Assembly: GCA_031553765.1 (NCBI GenBank)
Contig: JAVBKY010000003.1
Location: 434,001-498,000 of the forward strand
Reading direction: 5' to 3'
From: JAITMY01 sp031553765
GTDB taxonomy: Bacteria; Bacteroidota; Bacteroidia; Bacteroidales; UBA932
Length of the DNA stretch: 64,000 nucleotides
A program made the translations under genes and the position numbers. Below are positions 8,358 through 15,966 of this stretch, piece by piece. The first letter of the stretch is position 1. Each line of letters begins with the position of its first letter. Under the pieces are notes generated by a model. That model was given only the letters and a program-made list of their open reading frames with translations. It was not told the origin of the DNA and did no database searches.

Positions 8358-8542
8358 TTTATATGTTCAATGACATGGCCGACAATAGTATATTGCTTCC
8401 CTTTTAAGGTTGGGTATTGAGATTGGATAGCATAAGGAATTAAGGGTTTTATAGGTTCTATTCCTGTAACTTCAAAACCCAATTCTATTATAACTATAAA
8501 TTCTTCTTTTTCTACTTTAATAGTAATAAAATGTTTCCACAT
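8354..8542 (-). CDS. Small protein upstream of integrase
   Basis: 62 residues, no family recognised. The ATGA overlap with the integrase start (8354-8357) and the 2-bp gap to the gene before it support translation as part of the integration operon. Rich in Ile and beta-branched residues. It could be a recombination directionality factor by position, but no HTH is visible. Confidence 0.55.
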   Translation of the reverse strand: MWKHFITIKVEKEEFIVIIELGFEVTGIEPIKPLIPYAIQSQYPTLKGKQYTIVGHVIEHIK

Positions 8543-8544
8543 AA

Positions 8545-8880
8545 TTATATATTTTTAGCGTTAAACATAGTCCCACGACCAAGCAAAAGCCAGTCCGCAG
8601 AAACGGAATAATTATATACCAGGTAATAAAGCCCTTCTACTTCGATAGACTTGTAGCGTGAAACCTTATCTATTCTTGGGGTAGTTCCATAGGTAAACCG
8701 AGTTTCACGGTAGCGCGGCGCGCTTAAACCGACTTCTTTACAAAAGGCTTCCAACGCGGATAACTTGCCAAGCGAAACAAGAGCTTCGATAGCTTGAAAA
8801 AAACGACGGTTTACCCCGTCTTCAACAGGGGTTATTATTTTGGGGCCTTTTGGTGTTCTTTTTACTAACTGTTTATCCAT
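8545..8880 (-). CDS. HTH-type protein of the integrase operon
   Basis: 111 residues. The N-terminal part VNRRFFQAIEALVSLGKLSA followed by FCKEVGLSAPRYRE, and the ending YNYSVSADWLLLGRG, match the pattern of Bacteroidota mobile-element HTH proteins in which a repressor-like domain ends with (Y/F)-x-(I/V)-(S/N)-x-(D/K)-WLL-x-G-x-G. No peptidase or dimer domain follows. It probably binds DNA and may control excision or the integrase operon. Upstream lies a cluster of short repeats that could be its target. Confidence 0.6.
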   Translation of the reverse strand: MDKQLVKRTPKGPKIITPVEDGVNRRFFQAIEALVSLGKLSALEAFCKEVGLSAPRYRETRFTYGTTPRIDKVSRYKSIEVEGLYYLVYNYSVSADWLLLGRGTMFNAKNI

Positions 8881-8890
8881 TTCAATATAA

Positions 8891-9130
8891 TTTGCTTATC
8901 CTTTTGCTTATTCTATTTGCTTAACCAATAATACAACCACTTGCCTAAATTTTGCTTCCGCCACTACTTCGGTTTTGTTTGTTTTTTCGCCACTACTTCA
9001 AAATACAGTAAAAAACACAAACAGAAAATAGAAAAAGTTAATTCATTGAACAATAACGGATTGAAATAATTTGCTTAACCGTTGTTTATCTTTTTGCTTG
9101 TAGATTTGGTTAAGCAAACTTTCAAGCAAA
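8891..9130. repeat. Cluster of TTTGCTTA repeats, possible operator or iterons
   Basis: In a gene-free 306-bp AT-rich gap, TTTGCTTA occurs at 8891, 8903, 8916 and 9070, near-copies at 8951 and 9093, and inverted copies at 9108-9118 and 9123-9130. One more direct copy is at 9396. A second repeat, CGCCACTACTTC, is at 8959-8970 and 8988-8999. TTTGC is part of the Bacteroidota -7 element, so some copies may be promoter parts, but the TA ending and the inverted copies suggest a protein-binding array. Confidence 0.55.
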
Positions 9131-9186
9131 CACTGAAAGTGAGTATATATATAATAATAGTATATAAATATATCTTATAATTACTA

Positions 9187-9381
9187 TTATATATACGCTG
9201 TGGACTTTTCAAAATTTTCTACCATTTCTTCAAATTCAGCCTTAGGAACGCTGGCTATTTCATTGCCGTCCAAAAAAGCAATTTCCAAGGCATTAAACAC
9301 CGTTTCCGGCATACAAGCGTAATACTTCGGATTATCGTAGTATTCGGCTATTGTTATTTCGATTGTTTCCATATCAAACAT
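9187..9381 (-). CDS. Small acidic protein in the lysogeny region
   Basis: 64 residues, acidic, ending EMVENFEKSTAYI. No family recognised. It lies between the lipoprotein gene and the repeat cluster, on the same strand as the repressor. Initiation at ATG 9381; an internal ATG four codons later is also possible. Confidence 0.5.
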   Translation of the reverse strand: MFDMETIEITIAEYYDNPKYYACMPETVFNALEIAFLDGNEIASVPKAEFEEMVENFEKSTAYI

Positions 9382-9427
9382 ATTATAGCTGTTATTTTGC
9401 TTAAATTTTCGATTTGTGCCACTTTCG

Positions 9428-9469
9428 CCGCGAAGTGATACGAAGTATTGCTTCGGATATTTCGCGCGG
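9428..9469. terminator. Nested hairpin behind the lipoprotein gene
   Basis: CCGCGAA near 9428 can pair with TTCGCG near 9461, and inside it CGAAG pairs with CTTCG. The structure follows the leftward lipoprotein gene (ends 9492). No T-run is present, so termination is only one option. Confidence 0.35.
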
Positions 9470-9491
9470 TTGTATGGCTTAAAAATGACGT

Positions 9492-10295
9492 TTATTTTTT
9501 AGTGTAAATTGTAGCAAGGGAAACCGTACCGGATGTACTACCTTTTTTTAAGTTCAATAATATGTTTGTAGTTTTTGTTTCCCATTTAGATTGAAATTCT
9601 AATTTTCCTAAAAGAACATAATCCCCGAAAAATTCTTCTTCATCTACTGCCGAAGGGTCTAATATTTTGTTTTCGCTTACAGGATTCCCATACTTAGCTA
9701 TTAGTTCTTGACGGTATTTTTTATAATCTTCATAATAGCCATTGTATTCCCCAAAACTATACTTTTTTGTATATAAATCCATCCCGCCGATAATATTAAG
9801 GTTACTGTTTAATACATAAGCATGGCCTATTGTATTATCGTTTTCGTCCAAGTAGAAAAGATAATCAGGAAGGTAAGACGTAACGGGCTTTTTAGGCATT
9901 TCGCTTATCATTACATCTGCCGAATTTTCATTCCATAAAGTTAAACGATAATCACAATCGTAAACAGTTACATTTGTTGTTTTAGTTGTAGATTGGCTCC
10001 CATTTTTAACGGTTAAAGTTATTGTTTGATTTCCGGCTTTAGTTGGTCGCCAATTCAAATCTTTTTTGTTGTATATAAACCCGTAGTCGTCTTTCCATTC
10101 ATACGCCAAATTAAGCGTGTCATTGTTTGGAACCGAAACCTTGCAACTTGCTACAATTAATTGCCCTACACCTACTTTTTCTTTTGATATTTTTATTTCT
10201 GAAAGGTTGGGTGTATTTTCTATTGGGTCATCATCTTTTGAACAACCAGCGAAAACGAAAGCCAAAACAGTAAGTAATAAGAAAATCTTTTTCAT
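9492..10295 (-). CDS. Prophage lipoprotein with PKD/Ig-like domain
   Basis: 267 residues. The signal peptide MKKIFLLLTVLAFVFAGCSK ends in a lipobox (FAGC), followed by SKDDDP, an acidic stretch that in Bacteroidota acts as a surface lipoprotein export signal. Residues 30-110 form an Ig/PKD-like module (YEWKDDYG ... TKAGNQTITLTVKNG). The C-terminal half is unrecognised. It is directly behind the repressor gene on the same strand (7-bp gap), so it should be expressed in the lysogen. A role in altering the host surface or blocking superinfection is plausible by analogy with other lysogenic-conversion lipoproteins; it is not shown by the sequence. Confidence 0.75.
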   Translation of the reverse strand: MKKIFLLLTVLAFVFAGCSKDDDPIENTPNLSEIKISKEKVGVGQLIVASCKVSVPNNDTLNLAYEWKDDYGFIYNKKDLNWRPTKAGNQTITLTVKNGSQSTTKTTNVTVYDCDYRLTLWNENSADVMISEMPKKPVTSYLPDYLFYLDENDNTIGHAYVLNSNLNIIGGMDLYTKKYSFGEYNGYYEDYKKYRQELIAKYGNPVSENKILDPSAVDEEEFFGDYVLLGKLEFQSKWETKTTNILLNLKKGSTSGTVSLATIYTKK

Positions 10296-10302
10296 AAATA
10301 TT

Positions 10303-10938
10303 TTATTTTTCAGTTAGTAACATTAAAACTCTATATATTCCAAAAATATCATCGGTAGGAACCCGGAACGGTTTGTAAATTGGATTCGGATTTACCGACA
10401 CACAAGTAACATATTTAAGCCCAAATTTCGGGTCTTCTTCTTCGGGGGCTACCAGCTTTTTTATTACGGAACCGTTACAAGTATCGAGTACGTAACACCG
10501 GCCCCACTCAATAAAAGAATTTTCATTTATCTTTTTGATAAGGATTTTTGAACCGCTGGGATATTCCGGGGCCATACTATCCCCCGAAACCGTCATAGCA
10601 AAATCCGCCCCTTTTATTGGAGAAATAATTTTTTCGCAATCGCTATCCTTTACAGAAACTACAAAATCATTTAAGCTACCACCTTGCGCCGATATTGGAA
10701 GCAAAGGGACATAAATAACTTCTACTTCTTCGCTTTCAGTCTTCAACATGGAACCTATACCCGTTTTGAGCCAATTTATATTTAGTTCCGGGCATTCTTT
10801 TTCTATCTTATTGAGCGTTTTTATAGTAATATTATCGCCAACTTTATTTACAAATCCCCTTGAAAGGCCTACTTTTTCTTCAAATTTTAGTTGGCCTATA
10901 CCCAAATGAGTCAAAAATTCTATTAATCTTTCTTTCAT
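10303..10938 (-). CDS. CI-like repressor with S24 peptidase domain
   Basis: 211 residues. The N-terminal HTH (LGIGQLKFEEKVGLSRGFVN) has the XRE-type form found in Bacteroidota repressors and ends with NINWLKTGIG. The C-terminal S24 domain has the nucleophile Ser in MTVSGDSMAPEYPSGS and the general-base Lys in CNGSVIKKL. A likely self-cleavage region is LPISAQGGS. It should repress the rightward operon and be inactivated by RecA-linked self-cleavage during DNA damage. Two identical candidate operators flank its divergent neighbours (10954-10978, 11784-11808). Confidence 0.92.
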   Translation of the reverse strand: MKERLIEFLTHLGIGQLKFEEKVGLSRGFVNKVGDNITIKTLNKIEKECPELNINWLKTGIGSMLKTESEEVEVIYVPLLPISAQGGSLNDFVVSVKDSDCEKIISPIKGADFAMTVSGDSMAPEYPSGSKILIKKINENSFIEWGRCYVLDTCNGSVIKKLVAPEEEDPKFGLKYVTCVSVNPNPIYKPFRVPTDDIFGIYRVLMLLTEK

Positions 10939-10947
10939 TTTTTATTA

Positions 10948-10978
10948 TTGTATTACGGGATAAATACCGTATATTTGC
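10948..10978 (+). promoter_or_regulatory. Operator-promoter for the divergent rightward gene
   Basis: TTG at 10948-10950 and TATATTTG at 10970-10977 are 19 bp apart and match Bacteroidota -33 and -7 elements. The spacer holds the imperfect palindrome TACGG-N8-CCGTA (10954-10971). The 25-base block 10954-10978 recurs identically at 11784-11808. Repressor binding here would occlude the promoter. Confidence 0.75.
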
Positions 10979-10994
10979 GAAAATTTAATTTGTT

Positions 10995-11318
10995 ATGGAT
11001 AATCAACATTCAATAATGATAAAAATATTTCAAGATGCTGTCAATATTCGTCCGCATCTCATTGATAAATCGTTATCAGAAAAAGAACTATCAAACATAA
11101 CGATGCTACAATGGTGGTTCGGGGTACGCAACGGATTTATTATAAATGCTGACGCAGCCCATTCTTTTGTCAAATTGCACAAAAAATTGTATGACGACAA
11201 TAACCTGTTTAACATTACTTCGATATTTTCTTTTTATCCAATAAAATATTTTATTTGGTTCATTTACATAAAGCTACGACAATGGAAATTAAGGCAGCAA
11301 GCAAGGCAAGGGCGGTAA
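10995..11318 (+). CDS. Small protein divergent from the repressor
   Basis: 107 residues, no family recognised. It begins 17 bases after an operator-controlled promoter, the position where cro-like or antirepressor genes lie. A hydrophobic stretch FYPIKYFIWFIYIKL near residue 85 suggests membrane association, and the C-terminus is basic. The last 59 bases overlap a gene on the opposite strand, so the pair may interfere by antisense transcription. Confidence 0.55.
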   Translation: MDNQHSIMIKIFQDAVNIRPHLIDKSLSEKELSNITMLQWWFGVRNGFIINADAAHSFVKLHKKLYDDNNLFNITSIFSFYPIKYFIWFIYIKLRQWKLRQQARQGR

Positions 11319-11703
11319 TCCAACACGCCGTTTTAGCCACTTTAAAACTATTGTTACTAATAAGCAATCCTTTGTACCCGAAGAACGCCGAACTTGCCAT
11401 ATTTTGTAAAGTTCCTTCCCTTAACGCCTTTAAGCCATATTCGGATATGGTTACTTTATTCGCGGTATCATCATACTTTAAGTAATCTATTCTTGCGATA
11501 TAATCGTATTCTTGCATAACTTCCGACATGGTTGTTTTGCGGAAAACTTCGCTTTCCTTCCTTACTTCATTAAAAAGCAAATCTTTTATTTCGCCATTGT
11601 CCAACGGCTTGTTTTTCCCGAAAATTTCGAGCAAAACAGTACGCAGGTAGTATTTTTTATACTCATCAAAGGCCACTTTTACTATTTCTTCATTTTCGGG
11701 CAT
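11260..11703 (-). CDS. Winged-helix-like protein with C-terminal membrane anchor
   Basis: 147 residues. The middle part (GEIKDLLFNEVRKE ... YDYIARIDYLKYDDTANKVTISEYGLKALREG) looks like a winged helix with a beta hairpin and the phrase ISEYGLKALREG common in such domains. The C-terminus WITALALLAALISIVVALCK is a membrane helix. It is transcribed leftward, towards and overlapping the gene at 10995-11318. A membrane-tethered regulator or exclusion protein are possible; neither is proved. Confidence 0.6.
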   Translation of the reverse strand: MPENEEIVKVAFDEYKKYYLRTVLLEIFGKNKPLDNGEIKDLLFNEVRKESEVFRKTTMSEVMQEYDYIARIDYLKYDDTANKVTISEYGLKALREGTLQNMASSAFFGYKGLLISNNSFKVAKTACWITALALLAALISIVVALCK

Positions 11704-11740
11704 AAAATTATCTCGCTAATTATCAGCTGTTTGTATTTTA

Positions 11741-11808
11741 TTTACGGAATAATCTGAAAATATACCGTAAATAATTTGTTTAATACGGGATAAATACCGT
11801 ATATTTGC
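11741..11808 (+). promoter_or_regulatory. Second operator-promoter, for the early operon
   Basis: TTTG at 11775-11778 and TATATTTG at 11800-11807 are 21 bp apart. Between them is the same operator block as ahead of gene 10995 (11784-11808 identical to 10954-10978). Just upstream, TTTACGG (11741-11747) and CCGTAAA (11765-11771) form another pair of operator-like half sites. This is probably the main early rightward promoter, repressed in the lysogen. The 195-bp gap 11704-11898 holds nothing else except a 9-codon ATG-stop stretch at 11812. Confidence 0.75.
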
Positions 11809-11898
11809 AGTATGAAATTAAATCATTGGCAAAGATAACGAATTAAGGTAATACGCGCAAATAGCGTGTTTACGCCAAATTAACAAAATAATTGATTT

Positions 11899-12222
11899 AT
11901 GAACAGAAAAGCAGCCATTAAGACAGCCGTAGCAGGCCTTCCGGTAGCCGGATTAGGTAGCGAAGGCAAGAAGTTAAATACTTCTAACGGTTTTATGGAG
12001 CCACAAAAGACGACTTTCATAAACCGGAACTTCCTTTTAAAGGTGTACGGATTGGGAGATAACGGCCAGCGGATAAACACGCTTGTAGGCGTTTCCGGCT
12101 TGGTTCAGTTAATAGGTGTTGAGCTTGCAAATAAATTTGTTACCCGCGCCCTTGAAAGCGGAAAAGACAGTACGAAGTGCAAGCTACGCCGCGGGTTACA
12201 AGTAACATTATATTTCAAATAA
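11899..12222 (+). CDS. First early-operon protein, unknown
   Basis: 107 residues, basic, no family recognised. The first 25 residues are rich in Ala, Val, Gly (KTAVAGLPVAGLGSEGKK) and the C-terminus is beta-rich. It is the first gene behind the repressed early promoter, where regulators or host-takeover proteins are usual. Confidence 0.5.
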   Translation: MNRKAAIKTAVAGLPVAGLGSEGKKLNTSNGFMEPQKTTFINRNFLLKVYGLGDNGQRINTLVGVSGLVQLIGVELANKFVTRALESGKDSTKCKLRRGLQVTLYFK

Positions 12223-12244
12223 TCATAATTAAAAACGCAAAAAA

Positions 12245-12472
12245 ATGAGCGAAACAATTTACAAAGAAGGCTTTAACGCCGGCTTCGTACAACTTCAAGT
12301 AAAGGACGTAGAAGCCGCCACAGCGGAACTGTGGGTAGCCTTGGGAATTAACAACCGTAATTCATTTACGCAGTACAAGCTGGGTAAGGTTGAGCCGAAG
12401 GCAAGCCAAGCGGCAGCGGTAGAAGCCGTATTTCGCAAATACGGTGTAACTAACAACTTTTGGGGGAAATAA
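12245..12472 (+). CDS. Small putative DNA-binding protein
   Basis: 75 residues. The segment ATAELWVALGINNRNSFTQY could fold as a helix-turn-helix followed by the YKLGKVEPKASQAAAVEAVF helix, like small Cro-type proteins. Early location fits a regulator. No firm family. Confidence 0.5.
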   Translation: MSETIYKEGFNAGFVQLQVKDVEAATAELWVALGINNRNSFTQYKLGKVEPKASQAAAVEAVFRKYGVTNNFWGK

Positions 12473-12474
12473 GC

Positions 12475-12876
12475 ATGAGAGCCGAAGCAAGACTAACGCC
12501 ACGCGAAACCGAAGTAGCCGAACTATTGGCTTGGGGTGCCGCAAAAAAGGAAGTCGCCGACCGGCTTTACATTTCCCAAAGAACCGTAGAGAACACCACC
12601 CGCAACATTTTTGCGAAAATCGGAATACAAAAGGCTACCGAGCTTTGCGTATGGTGGTTTTGCACTAAGCACGGTGTTTCTTTTGAGCTTTCCCCGATTA
12701 AACGCGCTATTGTAGCTTCGGTAATCCTATTTGCCTTTGTTCAAAGCGATGTTTTGGGGCCTAACGACGCCTTCCGGTTTTTCCGTTCCCGGAGTAGCAG
12801 AACCGCCGAAGTACGGTTAGGTTACAGGGGTTCAAGAAGGGCGGAAGAAGATTTTACCGGTTTGTTTGACGCTTAA
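12475..12876 (+). CDS. LuxR-type HTH protein
   Basis: 133 residues from ATG 12475, two bases behind the previous stop and preceded by GGGGGA. Residues 5-65 are a GerE/LuxR HTH: LTPRETEVAELLAWG, then LYISQRTVENTTRNIFAKIG. A hydrophobic stretch (IVASVILFAFV, about residues 75-88) and a basic tail follow. No receiver or ligand domain is present, so it is a stand-alone regulator, probably of phage genes. Confidence 0.75.
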   Translation: MRAEARLTPRETEVAELLAWGAAKKEVADRLYISQRTVENTTRNIFAKIGIQKATELCVWWFCTKHGVSFELSPIKRAIVASVILFAFVQSDVLGPNDAFRFFRSRSSRTAEVRLGYRGSRRAEEDFTGLFDA

Positions 12877-12888
12877 AAAACTAACGCA

Positions 12889-13122
12889 ATGGATAGAACA
12901 AAATTAAATTGGAATACCGAGTTTGTAACCGCCGAAAATTTGATGATACACACTTTTAGCGACCGCGTAAAAGTCGTTACCAACATTCAGACCGGCGAAG
13001 TTAAAACAATGCGCGACGACGAAGTAATAGACCGTCGTAATGATATGCCGATATCAGACTACGAAAGGTTTCTTATTGGAGTTGCTGGCGACGCCGCCAA
13101 ATTACAGGAGTTTGCGCAATGA
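12889..13122 (+). CDS. Small early protein, unknown
   Basis: 77 residues. No family recognised. It overlaps the next start codon by 4 bp (ATGA), which supports translation coupling. Confidence 0.5.
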   Translation: MDRTKLNWNTEFVTAENLMIHTFSDRVKVVTNIQTGEVKTMRDDEVIDRRNDMPISDYERFLIGVAGDAAKLQEFAQ

Positions 13123-13412
13123 CAGATTTAAACAAAAGGATTATAGACCTAACGGCCGGGGAATTATTGGAGCTTTTAGAGCAAGGAAATAAACCCCAAG
13201 TATTGATAGATACTACCGGCAATAATAAGCACTTCGTTTATGGCCTCGCCGGTATTGCGGAACTATTCGGGTGTTCTAAGACGACCGCCAGCCGGTTAAA
13301 ACAAAGCGGCAAGATAGACGGCGCAATTACCCAAGTAGGGAACTTGATAGTAGTAGAAGCCGCTAAGGCCTTGGAGCTTGCCGGCAAAAAAGAGAAAAGG
13401 GGTAAACGATGA
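13119..13412 (+). CDS. DUF3853-like helix-turn-helix protein
   Basis: 97 residues. FVYGLAGIAELFGCSKTTAS followed by RLKQSGKIDGAITQVGN is an excisionase/MerR-like winged HTH as seen in DUF3853 proteins of Bacteroidota mobile elements. It probably binds DNA as a regulator or directionality factor. Overlaps the genes on both sides by 4 bp. Confidence 0.7.
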   Translation: MTDLNKRIIDLTAGELLELLEQGNKPQVLIDTTGNNKHFVYGLAGIAELFGCSKTTASRLKQSGKIDGAITQVGNLIVVEAAKALELAGKKEKRGKR

Positions 13413-13903
13413 AGAAGGAAGATTTAGCAGGCCAAAGATTCGGACGGCTTACCGTAACGAAGGAATTACCAAAGGTTGGACGTAAAACATTTTGGCTTTG
13501 TCTATGCGATTGCGGAAAGACAAAAGAGGCCATAGCTTACAACTTAAAAAACGGTAATACTAAAAGTTGCGGGTGCCTACAAAAAGAAGTTTCCGGGAAT
13601 AAAAAACACGGCCTTCTAAGTTCGGATAAAAAGAATATGCGCCTATTTGTTGCCTGGTGTTCAATGAAAGCACGTTGCAACAACCCACAAAGAAAGGATT
13701 ATAAAAATTACGGCGGTCGCGGGATTCAAGTATGTGCCGAATGGATAAACGATTTTTCCGCTTTTCATTCTTGGGCTACGGATAACGGATATTCCGACGA
13801 ACTAACGATAGACAGGATAGACGTAAACGGAAATTACGAACCTTCTAACTGCCGCTGGGCTACTATTCAAGAACAACAAAAAAATAAACGAACCAATAAA
13901 TAA
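13409..13903 (+). CDS. HNH-type homing-endonuclease-like protein
   Basis: 164 residues. The N-terminal half has GQRFGRLTV and a zinc ribbon (LCLCDCGK ... KSCGCL). The second half carries RCNNPQRKDYKNYGGRGI, the Trp/Phe-rich segment and LTIDRIDVNGNYEPSNCRW, a pattern typical of phage HNH/AP2-like free-standing endonucleases. It may be a selfish nuclease inserted in the early operon or a recombination accessory factor. It overlaps the HTH gene upstream by 4 bp. Confidence 0.75.
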   Translation: MKKEDLAGQRFGRLTVTKELPKVGRKTFWLCLCDCGKTKEAIAYNLKNGNTKSCGCLQKEVSGNKKHGLLSSDKKNMRLFVAWCSMKARCNNPQRKDYKNYGGRGIQVCAEWINDFSAFHSWATDNGYSDELTIDRIDVNGNYEPSNCRWATIQEQQKNKRTNK

Positions 13904-13912
13904 TTTTTAGAT

Positions 13913-15946
13913 ATGGACAAAAAAGTAATATTAAAAGAATTACGGTTAGTAAATTTTAAGGGTATCCGAAACTTAACCGTAAAGTTCGGCGAAGTTACGG
14001 AAGTACGGGGCGCAAATGCTACCGGAAAAAGTACGATAAACGACGCTTTTACATGGGTTCTATTTGGTAAGGATTCCCACGATAATAGCGATACGAAGTT
14101 TGGTATTAAAACCGTTGGCCCGGACGGAAAAGCCTACGAAAAGTTAGACCATGAAGTAACGGCTATTTTGGACGTAAACGGCGAAGAAATAACGCTTAGA
14201 CGTTGCTATAATGAAAAATGGGTAACAAAACGCGGAAGCGCGGAATCCGTACTCGAAGGGCATACTACGGAATACTTCTATAACGGGGTTCCGATGAAGG
14301 AAGGCGAATACAAAGCAAAGGTTTCCGCCCTTATTGAAGACCAGCTTTTTAAGATGCTTACAAACCCGCTTTACTTTGCCGGTTTAGATTGGCCCGTACA
14401 GCGCGAAATATTACTTCGCATTGCCGGCGGCGTTACATACGAAGAAATAGCAGCTAACCGCAAGGATTTTGCCGCACTTCTTACCCAGCTTTCCGGTAAA
14501 GACTTAGCCGGATTTAAGGCCGAAATTTCCGCCCGGAAAAAGAAAATACAAGAAGAATTAGACAAAATCCCCGCCCGTATAGACGAACTAACCCGCGCTA
14601 CACCTGTAACGCCCGACTACGCGGCATTGGAAGCCGAAAAAGAACGGCTTACTAAGGCATTGGAAGAAGTAGAAACGGCTATGAGCGATAAGGCAGAAGC
14701 AGCCCGCCAACACTACCAAAAGACGCAGGAAGCGCAAAAGCAAATAAACGACCTGCGCACAAAGCAGCAAGATATATTATTTAAGGCTAACGAGGCCGCG
14801 CGTACTGCCGCTTACGAAAAGAATTCAAAGGCTAACGAAGCAAGAAATTCCTACGATTCAAAGAAGCGCGAATACGATAACTATGTAGCAACTTCCGACC
14901 GGGAGTTATCCGATTTGCGCCGGGATATCGCAACAAACCAAACAGCAATAAGCGAAACCGAACAAAAGGTAGAAGCGAAGCGCAACGAGTGGTACAAGCG
15001 TAACGAAGAAACCTACCAAGTTAGTAGCGAAGGCCTTGTTTGCCCTATCTACAAAACCCTTTGTTCTGATGCAAGTGTACTGCAGTTGGATAGTAACGCC
15101 AAGACCAAGGCAAAACAAGCCTTCGACGAAAAGAAGGACGCCGATTTAGAAAGGATTAGCGGCGAAGGTTCCGAGCTAAACAAGAAAATTACAGAGCTTA
15201 CGGCCAAGTGCGAAGAACTTAATACGAAGCTAACCGGATTAACGGAAACTACCGCAGCAAAAAAAGCGCAGCTTTTGGAAGAACTTACCAACTTGGAAAA
15301 AACCGTAAACGAAACCCCGGTATTAGAAGTTCGGAGCAATACGATACAGGGCGCAGACCTTCCCGAATGGCAGGACTTGGAAGACCAAGTTAAAACCCTA
15401 TCCGCTACCATAAGCGAACTACCGGCTTCCGATAATTCAGAGCTTACGGCCAAGAAGCGGGAGCTTACCGGCCAATTGGACGAAGTTAAACGTAAACTTT
15501 CCCTTCGTTCAGTTATCGACGACAACAATACCCGGAAAAACGAGCTTTTGGCCCGCGAAAAGGATTTAGCCCAGCAGAAGGCAGACTTAGAAAAACAGGA
15601 ATTTACGGCCGACGAATTAACAAAGTACCGCATGGAAGAAGTGGAACGCCGAGTAAACCAAAAGTTCAAATTAGTAAGTTTCCGTATGTATTCCACGCAA
15701 ATAAACGGCGGAGAAAAACCGGACTGTATTCTAATTAGCAAAACAACAGGGGCTAAATTTATGGATACCAACAACGCCGATAAAATAAATATCGGGCTGG
15801 ATATCATAAACACTCTTTGCGAATTCCATGAAGTAAGCGCGCCTATTTTCATAGATAACGCCGAAGGGGTAAACGAAATATACCCGGTTTCTTCCCAGCT
15901 AATTAAGCTAACAGTAACTACCGACAGAGAACTAACAATAGTATAA
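13913..15946 (+). CDS. SbcC/RecN-like AAA ATPase
   Basis: 677 residues. The N-terminus LRLVNFKGIRNLTVKFGE and Walker A GANATGKST (about residue 35) are of the SMC/SbcC/RecF class. A long coiled coil (about 195-560) is interrupted near residue 375 by CPIYKTLC, which may be a degenerate zinc hook. The C-terminal part holds the Walker B-like APIFIDNAEGVNEI. This is a DNA-end processing or single-strand handling ATPase that probably works with the recombinase two genes downstream. The VR1 gene lies between them. Confidence 0.85.
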   Translation: MDKKVILKELRLVNFKGIRNLTVKFGEVTEVRGANATGKSTINDAFTWVLFGKDSHDNSDTKFGIKTVGPDGKAYEKLDHEVTAILDVNGEEITLRRCYNEKWVTKRGSAESVLEGHTTEYFYNGVPMKEGEYKAKVSALIEDQLFKMLTNPLYFAGLDWPVQREILLRIAGGVTYEEIAANRKDFAALLTQLSGKDLAGFKAEISARKKKIQEELDKIPARIDELTRATPVTPDYAALEAEKERLTKALEEVETAMSDKAEAARQHYQKTQEAQKQINDLRTKQQDILFKANEAARTAAYEKNSKANEARNSYDSKKREYDNYVATSDRELSDLRRDIATNQTAISETEQKVEAKRNEWYKRNEETYQVSSEGLVCPIYKTLCSDASVLQLDSNAKTKAKQAFDEKKDADLERISGEGSELNKKITELTAKCEELNTKLTGLTETTAAKKAQLLEELTNLEKTVNETPVLEVRSNTIQGADLPEWQDLEDQVKTLSATISELPASDNSELTAKKRELTGQLDEVKRKLSLRSVIDDNNTRKNELLAREKDLAQQKADLEKQEFTADELTKYRMEEVERRVNQKFKLVSFRMYSTQINGGEKPDCILISKTTGAKFMDTNNADKINIGLDIINTLCEFHEVSAPIFIDNAEGVNEIYPVSSQLIKLTVTTDRELTIV

Positions 15947-15966
15947 ACATTTCAAAAAATCAAATT

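Noticed and set aside
8881..9186. CRISPR array in the repeat-rich gap
   Set aside because: The repeats are 8 to 12 bp, irregularly spaced and partly inverted; no regular repeat-spacer pattern or cas genes anywhere in the window.
9187..9381. Antitoxin of a toxin-antitoxin pair
   Set aside because: Small and acidic, but no toxin-like partner next to it.
11812..11838. Leader peptide of eight residues (ATG at 11812)
   Set aside because: Too short to support without conservation, no attenuator-like hairpins behind it.
14371..15852. Long minus-strand reading frames opposite the SbcC-like gene
   Set aside because: Shadow frames of a GC-biased coding strand; composition rich in Ser/Phe and no family features.
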